DNA from: Pseudomonas chlororaphis subsp. piscium
GTDB taxonomy: Bacteria > Pseudomonadota > Gammaproteobacteria > Pseudomonadales > Pseudomonadaceae
Direction: 5' to 3'
DNA: 64,000 nt
Assembly: GCF_003850345.1 (NCBI RefSeq)
Contig: NZ_CP027707.1
Coordinates: 3,100,001 to 3,164,000, forward strand
Shown here: positions 59,166 through 64,000 of the stretch, in pieces
Position numbering within the stretch: position 1 is the first letter of the stretch
Layout of the letters: each line of letters starts with the position of its first letter
Program-made: the position numbers and the translations under genes
Notes under the pieces: generated by a model
What the model saw: only the letters and a program-made list of their open reading frames with translations
Told to the model about the DNA's origin: nothing
Databases searched by the model: none

Positions 59166-60059
59166 TTAGTCGAATGCGGCCAGCAGGTCTTCCTCGAAGG
59201 CCCGCTGCGCCTCCCCGGGAACCAGGGCGCGGTGGCGGGCCAGATAGAAGCCCACGTCGTAACTCAACTCCTCCGGGCGCAGGGCCTTGATCAGCCCTTT
59301 GTCTTCCCAGGTGCGGGCGAAGTGGCTAGGCAGGTAGCCGATGTGCTGGCCCGAGAGGATGAAGGTGAGGGTGGCCTCGACCTGCTGTGAACAGGCCGAG
59401 CCGGGCACACCTTGCAACGGCTCGTCGTTTCTCAGCAGCCGGTAGCTGTGGTCGACCTTGTCGGCGCGATGCAGTGCTTGCAGGTCCGGGTTGTCCTGGG
59501 CGAACAACGGATGGCCGCGCCCGCAGTACAGGTGCTGGGTTTCCGTGAACAGCTGCTGGTAATCGAAGGCGTGCTGCACCTTGGAGAAATAGCCGATCGC
59601 CAGGTCCAGGCGCTGCTGCAACAGCAGGCGTTCCATCTCGCCGGTCATGGCGCTGATCATCTCGATGCGCACCGACTCGTCGCGCTGGCGAAAGCGCCGG
59701 ATCGCCTCGGCGACTTTCTGCAACACCGCCGGGTCGAGCGCCTCCGACAGGCCCAGGCGCACCTCGCCAAGCAAGCGCCCGGCCACCCCGTTGGACTGAT
59801 GGCGAAACTGCTCGATGGACTCGAACAGGCCACGGGTCGCCAGCAGCAGCTGCTCGCCCTTGGGCGTCAGGCGAAAGCCACCCTTGCCGCGACTGCACAG
59901 GCGATAGCCAAGGCGGGTTTCCAGCTTGGCCATCTGCTGGCTGATGCTCGACTGGCTCAGTCCCAGTTCGCCCTGGGCGGCGCTGAAGCCGCCGCATTCG
60001 ACCACGCAGACGAACAGGCGCAGCAGGTGCAGGTCGAGGTCGTGCAGTTGGCCGAGCAT
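59166..60059 (-). CDS. LysR-family transcriptional regulator
   Basis: 297 residues: LHDLDLHLLRLFVCVVECGG, HTH GELGLSQSSISQQMAKLETR, wing LCSRGKGGFRLTPKG, effector domain from GEVRLGLSEALDPAVLQKVA. The start is the ATG at 60057-60059 with GGAG 10 bases upstream; an in-frame TTG just before it is less likely. It is divergent from the agmatinase-like gene with 151 bases between. Confidence 0.92.
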   Translation of the reverse strand: MLGQLHDLDLHLLRLFVCVVECGGFSAAQGELGLSQSSISQQMAKLETRLGYRLCSRGKGGFRLTPKGEQLLLATRGLFESIEQFRHQSNGVAGRLLGEVRLGLSEALDPAVLQKVAEAIRRFRQRDESVRIEMISAMTGEMERLLLQQRLDLAIGYFSKVQHAFDYQQLFTETQHLYCGRGHPLFAQDNPDLQALHRADKVDHSYRLLRNDEPLQGVPGSACSQQVEATLTFILSGQHIGYLPSHFARTWEDKGLIKALRPEELSYDVGFYLARHRALVPGEAQRAFEEDLLAAFD

Positions 60060-60210
60060 CAAACATTACTCCGGGGGAATGTCAGGTTAATACGCTTGAT
60101 ATTTTTCCAATGTATCGACCGGTGCAAGCTGCCGCCACAGATTCCTCGATGGCCGTCAGCGCGGGGATCTCTGTAACCCTTCGTTAGCCGCCAACCATAA
60201 GGACGAACCC

Positions 60211-61170
60211 ATGGATATCGCCAACCGCAACGACCAGGCCCTGACCCGTGACAGCCTGTACGGCACCGCCGCCGAAAGCACCTACGCCGGCATCACCAGC
60301 TTTATGCGCCGCCGCTACAGCCGCGACCTGCGCGGGGTGGATGTGGCGGTCAGCGGCGTACCGTTCGATACCGCCACCAGCAACCGCCCCGGTGCGCGTT
60401 TCGGCCCGCGGGGAATCCGCGCCGCGTCCGCCGGCATCGCCTGGGAACGCCACTGGCCGTGGGCCTTCGATCCGTTCGACCATCTGGCGGTGGTGGACTA
60501 CGGCGACTGCGCCTTCGATTCCGGGGTGCCGCAGTCGGTGCCGGAGAGCATCGAGGCCCATGCCGAGCGGATCCTCGGTAGCGGCAGCGCGATGCTGACT
60601 TTCGGCGGCGACCACTTCATCACCTATCCGCTGCTCAAGGCCCATGCGCGCAAGCACGGTCCGCTGACGCTGATCCACTTCGATGCCCACAGCGACACCT
60701 GGCCGGACGAAGAGGGCAAGCGCATCGACCACGGCACCATGTTCTGGCACGCGGCCAGGGAAGGCTTGGTGGACCCGGCGCGCTCGGTACAGATCGGCCT
60801 GCGCACCACCAACGACGATCACCAGGGGTTCCAGGTGCTGGACGCGCGGCAGGTGCATCGACGTGGCTGCGAAGCCATTGTCGAGGCGATCCGCCAGCGG
60901 GTTGGCGACCAGCCGGTGTACCTGACCTTCGATATCGACTGCCTCGACCCGGCCTTCGCCCCCGGCACCGGCACCCCGGTGTGCGGCGGCCTGAGCATGC
61001 TGCAGGCGCTGGAGATCCTCGGCGGCCTGCGCGGCATCAATCTGGTGGGCATGGACGTGGTGGAAGTGGCCCCGGCCTATGACAACGCGGAAATCACCTC
61101 GCTGGCGGCGGCCACCCTGGCCATGGAAATGCTCTGCCTGTACGCGGCGCGGCATAAGGTCGATCGGTAG
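60211..61170 (+). CDS. speB: Agmatinase / ureohydrolase
   Basis: 319 residues of the arginase/agmatinase fold, binuclear Mn enzymes. Metal ligands: H135 (FGGDHF), D158, H160 and D162 (HFDAHSDTW), D241 and D243 (FDIDCLDPAFAPGTGTP). The C-terminus LVGMDVVEVAPAYDNAEITS fits agmatinases, giving putrescine and urea, but guanidinobutyrase or guanidinopropionase (GbuA/GpuA) are close relatives and cannot be excluded. AAGGACG lies 5 bases before the ATG. The LysR gene opposite is the likely regulator, and a nucleobase permease lies beyond it. Confidence 0.88.
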   Translation: MDIANRNDQALTRDSLYGTAAESTYAGITSFMRRRYSRDLRGVDVAVSGVPFDTATSNRPGARFGPRGIRAASAGIAWERHWPWAFDPFDHLAVVDYGDCAFDSGVPQSVPESIEAHAERILGSGSAMLTFGGDHFITYPLLKAHARKHGPLTLIHFDAHSDTWPDEEGKRIDHGTMFWHAAREGLVDPARSVQIGLRTTNDDHQGFQVLDARQVHRRGCEAIVEAIRQRVGDQPVYLTFDIDCLDPAFAPGTGTPVCGGLSMLQALEILGGLRGINLVGMDVVEVAPAYDNAEITSLAAATLAMEMLCLYAARHKVDR

Positions 61171-61221
61171 GGCGGGAAGCGGGCGCGGGATTGCCGCAGA
61201 CCTCCGGTTTGCGGCAACCGC

Positions 61222-61262
61222 GTTGCCGATCGCAGCCTCGCGGGCTCGGCAGCGGCTACAGG
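61222..61262. repeat. Single REP-like unit
   Basis: GTTGCCGATCGCAGCCTCGC continues GGGCTCGGCAGCGGCTACAG to 61261. It is the same unit as the right arm of the pair at 62.6 kb. It lies 50 bases after the agmatinase stop. Confidence 0.65.
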
Positions 61263-61355
61263 TTCCGCGGTGTCGTTGGGTTTGATCGCTACTGACAGAT
61301 CCTGACAGGGGGCTCTGTTAAGCTGCGCCGATCCTTCCCTGTCGAGCTTGAAGAC

Positions 61356-62072
61356 GTGTCGCGCACCACTCGTTTGTTGACCCTGTTGCAAGTGCTGCGC
61401 GGCAAGCGCTGCCCGGTGACCGCCGCGGCGCTGGCGGCCGAGCTGGAGGTGTCCGAGCGCACCCTGTACCGCGACATCGCCGAGCTCACGGCCCTGGGCG
61501 CGCCTATCCATGGCGAGGCCGGGATCGGTTATGTGCTGCGCAGCGGCCTGTTCCTGCCACCGCTGATGCTCAACGCCGACGAAACCGAAGCCATCGTCCT
61601 TGGTCTGCGTTATGTCGACCAGCGTGGCGACGAGGTGCTCGGCAAGGCCGCCGCCGATGCGTTGGCGAAGATCGCCGCGGTGCTGGCGCCGGCGGCCCAG
61701 GAAGCCTTGCACAACCCGACGGTGCTGCCCGGACCGCCGGCTTACCGCTACCCGGAAAACGTGGTGCCGCTGAACGTGTTTCGCCAGGCGATCCGCGAGC
61801 AGGCCAAGCTGCACATCGATTACGCCGATGTGAACAAGACTCCCAGCCAACGCCTGATCTGGCCCCTGGCCCTGGGCTTTATGAACGAGGCGCGGGTGAT
61901 AGTCGCCTGGTGTGAGTTGCGCAACGATTTCCGCACCTTTCGCACCGACCGGATCGCCGCCGCGAGTGAGCAGGGCCAGCGTTATCCGGGACGGCGCAGC
62001 GACCTGTTGCGCACCTGGCGCCAGCGCATGCAATTGGACGATGCCGGGCGTTTCACTCCTGACAAGAACTGA
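61356..62072 (+). CDS. YafY-type HTH/WYL transcriptional regulator
   Basis: 238 residues: a DeoR/HTH_11 winged helix (RLLTLLQVLRGKRCPVTAAA, then LEVSERTLYRDIAELTALGA) with GIGYVLRSGLFLPPLMLNAD leading to a WYL domain (from about 130, LHIDYADVNKTPSQRLIWPL, VIVAWCELRNDFRTFRTDRI). WYL domains sense small ligands or nucleic acids. It starts with GTG at 61356; the ribosome site is weak. The SnoaL-like gene begins 54 bases after and is the probable target or partner. Confidence 0.9.
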   Translation: MSRTTRLLTLLQVLRGKRCPVTAAALAAELEVSERTLYRDIAELTALGAPIHGEAGIGYVLRSGLFLPPLMLNADETEAIVLGLRYVDQRGDEVLGKAAADALAKIAAVLAPAAQEALHNPTVLPGPPAYRYPENVVPLNVFRQAIREQAKLHIDYADVNKTPSQRLIWPLALGFMNEARVIVAWCELRNDFRTFRTDRIAAASEQGQRYPGRRSDLLRTWRQRMQLDDAGRFTPDKN

Positions 62073-62126
62073 CGCGACGGCGTTTTAGCATGGCTCCAGC
62101 AACGATAAACAAGGAGTCGTAACACC

Positions 62127-62468
62127 ATGTCCAGCACAGCCATTTCTCTCGCACCGGCCATCGCCGCCTACCTCGCGGCCACCAATGGCCGTGACAGTTC
62201 GGCGGTCGCCAGTTTCTTCGCCGAAGACGCCCAGGTGTTCGATGAGGGCCAGCATCAGGCCGGCACCCGGGCCATCGCCCAATGGATGGAAGACAGCGCC
62301 CGCCGTTACCAGCCACGGCTTGAGGTGCTCAAGGTCCAGCAGCGCACTGGCAAGGTGTTGGTGGACAACCTGATCTCCGGCAGCTTCCCTGGCAGCCCGC
62401 TGGAATTGCGCTACGTGTTCCGCCTCGACGAGCAGGGCAAGATCGCCCGGCTGGATATCTCGCTGTAG
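62127..62468 (+). CDS. SnoaL-like (NTF2 superfamily) protein
   Basis: 113 residues: LAPAIAAYLAATNGRDSSAV, ASFFAEDAQVFDEGQHQAGT and ELRYVFRLDEQGKIARLDIS give the NTF2-like cone fold used by small isomerases, cyclases and stress proteins. The catalytic D-E pairs cannot be assigned. AAGGAG lies 8 bases before the ATG. It follows the WYL regulator in the same direction. Confidence 0.85.
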   Translation: MSSTAISLAPAIAAYLAATNGRDSSAVASFFAEDAQVFDEGQHQAGTRAIAQWMEDSARRYQPRLEVLKVQQRTGKVLVDNLISGSFPGSPLELRYVFRLDEQGKIARLDISL

Positions 62469-62500
62469 CCGCTGCCACGGTGATGCAGGCATTTGCTGTT

Positions 62501-62640
62501 TGTAGCCGCTGGCGAAGCCTGCGATCGGCAACGCAGTTGCCGTAATCCGGGCTGCGCGTTCTGCCTGATGCACCACGTGCTGAGGTTTTGCGGCAACTGC
62601 GTTGCCGATCGCAGCCTCGCGCTGCTCGGCAGCGGCTACA
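62501..62640. repeat. REP-type inverted pair before zapE
   Basis: TGTAGCCGCTGGCGAAGCCT (62501-62520) through GCGATCGGCAACGCAGTTGC (62521-62540), and the inverse from CGGCAACTGCGTTGCCGATC (62591-62610) through GCAGCGGCTACA (62640). Long but imperfect arms. A further GTAGCCGCTGCCA half-unit lies at 62465. Confidence 0.75.
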
Positions 62641-62711
62641 CAGACACCGCACAGCGGTTGCCAGGTGAGGCATGGCATACTGCGCGGCCCATTTGCGGAT
62701 GCGTGGACCCC

Positions 62712-63824
62712 ATGCCTTTCGATTCCCCCCTCAGCGCCTATCAGTACGCCCTTCAGGAGCGCGGTTTTGTCGCCGACGAGGCCCAGGAGCGGGCGATGCT
62801 GGCCCTGCAGCAGTGCCATGTCGCCCTGCAGGAAGGGCGCAAGCCGATCACCGGGGTCTATCTGTGGGGCCCCGTGGGGCGGGGCAAGACCTGGCTGATG
62901 GACCAGTTCTATCAAAGCCTCGAGGTGCCGGCGCGGCGTCAGCACTTCCACCATTTCATGGGCTGGGTCCACCAGCGCTCGTTCCAGCTGACCGGCACCG
63001 CCGACCCGCTGCAGGCCCTGGCCCGCGAGCTGAGCGAAGAGGTGCGGGTACTGTGTTTCGACGAGCTGTTCGTCAACGACATCGGCGACGCGATCATTCT
63101 CGGGCGCCTGTTCCAGGTGATGTTCGAGCAGGGCGTGGTGATGGTCTGCACCTCCAACCAGCCCCCACAGCAGCTGTATGCCGACGGTTTCAACCGCGAG
63201 CGTTTCCTGCCGGCGATCGCGGCGATCGAGGCACATATGCAGGTGGTGGCGGTGGACGGCGCCCAGGACCATCGCCTGCACCCGGGGGCCGTCACCCAGC
63301 GTTATTGGGTCACCCCGGACGGCCAACCGAGTGCCCTGGGCCCGGTGTTCGAACAGTTGGCGGCGGGGCAGTCGGCGTCCAGCGCGATATTGCCGGTGGG
63401 TTACCGCGAGGTCCAGGTGATCAAGGCCAGCGAACGGGTGCTCTGGTGCCGTTTCGCCGACCTCTGCGAGCAGCCTTTCGCCGCCATGGACTTCATGGCC
63501 CTGTGCGACCGCTTCAGCGCGATCCTGCTCAGCGAAGTGCCCGAGCTCAGCGCGCAACAGCGCCCGGGGCGGATTGCCCGGGGCACCGAGGACGGCGCCG
63601 AGCGAGTGGAAGCGGGCGATCGCGAGTTGCCGCAATTGTCGGTGCACGATGACAGCGTGCGGCGGTTCATTGCTTTGGTGGACGAGTGTTACGACCGCAA
63701 GGTACCGCTGTATCTCGAAGCGCGGGTGCCGATGGAGGCGTTGTACACCGAGGGCTACCTGGAGTTTCCATTCCGCCGTACCCTCAGTCGTCTGAAGGAG
63801 ATGCAACTGCAGCGTTTTGGCTGA
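62712..63824 (+). CDS. zapE: Cell division protein ZapE (AFG1-type ATPase)
   Basis: 370 residues. Walker A is GPVGRGKT (53-60), Walker B LCFDELFVND, sensor region VMVCTSNQPPQQLYADGFNR, then RYWVTPDG and the C-terminal arginine-rich segment EGYLEFPFRRTLSRLKEMQ. AFG1-like ATPases act on FtsZ in E. coli under stress. The start at 62712 (MPFDSPLSAYQYAL) is the conserved one; the frame is open upstream through the REP pair but this is not coding. Confidence 0.94.
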   Translation: MPFDSPLSAYQYALQERGFVADEAQERAMLALQQCHVALQEGRKPITGVYLWGPVGRGKTWLMDQFYQSLEVPARRQHFHHFMGWVHQRSFQLTGTADPLQALARELSEEVRVLCFDELFVNDIGDAIILGRLFQVMFEQGVVMVCTSNQPPQQLYADGFNRERFLPAIAAIEAHMQVVAVDGAQDHRLHPGAVTQRYWVTPDGQPSALGPVFEQLAAGQSASSAILPVGYREVQVIKASERVLWCRFADLCEQPFAAMDFMALCDRFSAILLSEVPELSAQQRPGRIARGTEDGAERVEAGDRELPQLSVHDDSVRRFIALVDECYDRKVPLYLEARVPMEALYTEGYLEFPFRRTLSRLKEMQLQRFG

Positions 63825-63857
63825 ACACTCCTGATCATTGCCAAGGGAGACCTGACC

Positions 63858-64000
63858 GTGAACCAGCCCCTGTCCCATCATCTGCTGACCATGGCTTACC
63901 AGAACGCCTGGGCCAATCACCGCCTGGGCAAGGCCTGGGAAATACTCACCCCGAGCGAACTGGCGGCGCCGCGGGTGAGTTTCTTTCCCAGCCTGAAAGC
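63858..64000 (+). CDS. DinB-family protein, N-terminal part
   Basis: Starts with GTG at 63858-63860, with AAGGGAGA 8 bases upstream, and runs off the right edge. The 47 residues MNQPLSHHLLTMAYQNAWAN, HRLGKAWEILTPSELAAPRV, SFFPSLK show the DinB/YfiT four-helix bundle opening with A-Y-x-x-W-A-N-x-x-L, where the metal-binding His come later. These proteins are putative metal-dependent thiol or nucleophile transferases. It follows zapE by 33 bases, possibly the same transcript. Confidence 0.85.
   Translation, partial: MNQPLSHHLLTMAYQNAWANHRLGKAWEILTPSELAAPRVSFFPSLK

Overview
The window is about 64 kb of GC-rich chromosome from a fluorescent Pseudomonas, most likely of the P. fluorescens group (chlororaphis/protegens-like). 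The evidence is CcoG, a PvdQ-type pyoverdine acylase, DpkA, a CopABCD set, the GlgE/TreS-Pep2/TreYZ glucan-trehalose cluster, many LysR regulators, and Pseudomonas-type REP palindromes (GTAGGAGCGAGGCTTGCCCGCGA and GTAGCCGCTGCCGCAGG families). No rRNA, tRNA, CRISPR array or intact insertion sequence was seen.

Layout. 1-2.4 kb: start of a MocR regulator, ccoG, and a tiny Pro/Glu-rich peptide gene. 2.6-10.4 kb (+): glgE, treS-pep2 fusion, glgB. 10.5-14.5 kb (-): a passenger-less autotransporter barrel, an alpha/beta hydrolase, an EEP-fold phosphodiesterase and a PIG-L-type deacetylase with an altered metal/catalytic motif. 14.7-25.6 kb (-): glgA-treZ-malQ-treY-DUF2934-glgX, tightly packed with ATGA overlaps. 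Together the two operons can turn trehalose/maltose into maltose-1-phosphate and branched alpha-glucan, trim and debranch it, and cut trehalose back out of it. 26.1-27.35 kb: a 2-hydroxyacid dehydrogenase and the 3' stump of an alpha/beta hydrolase.

27.36-30.75 kb is a lower-GC accessory segment that appears to have broken that hydrolase. It holds inverted repeats, a serine-recombinase remnant, a DUF2971 gene, and a colicin-E9-like HNH DNase bacteriocin with its Im9-like immunity gene. 30.9-36.3 kb returns to core DNA: yqaA, a DUF411 copper protein, then copA-copB and copC-copD with a cop box upstream of copA. 36.3-41 kb: an SRPBCC protein, an unrecognised 176-residue protein with its own AT-rich leader and strong terminator, an aldo/keto reductase with divergent LysR, and small genes including a 42-residue lipoprotein missed by length cut-offs. 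41-49.2 kb: pvdQ, an orphan fecR, dpkA, a DUF883 protein, LysR/nitrilase and a GNAT enzyme.

49.3-50.73 kb is a second lower-GC insert: an orphan PAAR gene, a DUF6708-like membrane protein and the 3' remnant of a third gene, probably leftovers of a type VI secretion effector locus. 50.7-64 kb: LysR/MFS pair, a ferric-reductase-like flavoprotein, LysR, glutaminase, a LEA14-like lipoprotein, a nucleobase permease, LysR/agmatinase pair, a WYL regulator with a SnoaL-like protein, zapE, and the start of a DinB-family gene.

All family calls come from reading motifs and from memory of the families; no database search was run.
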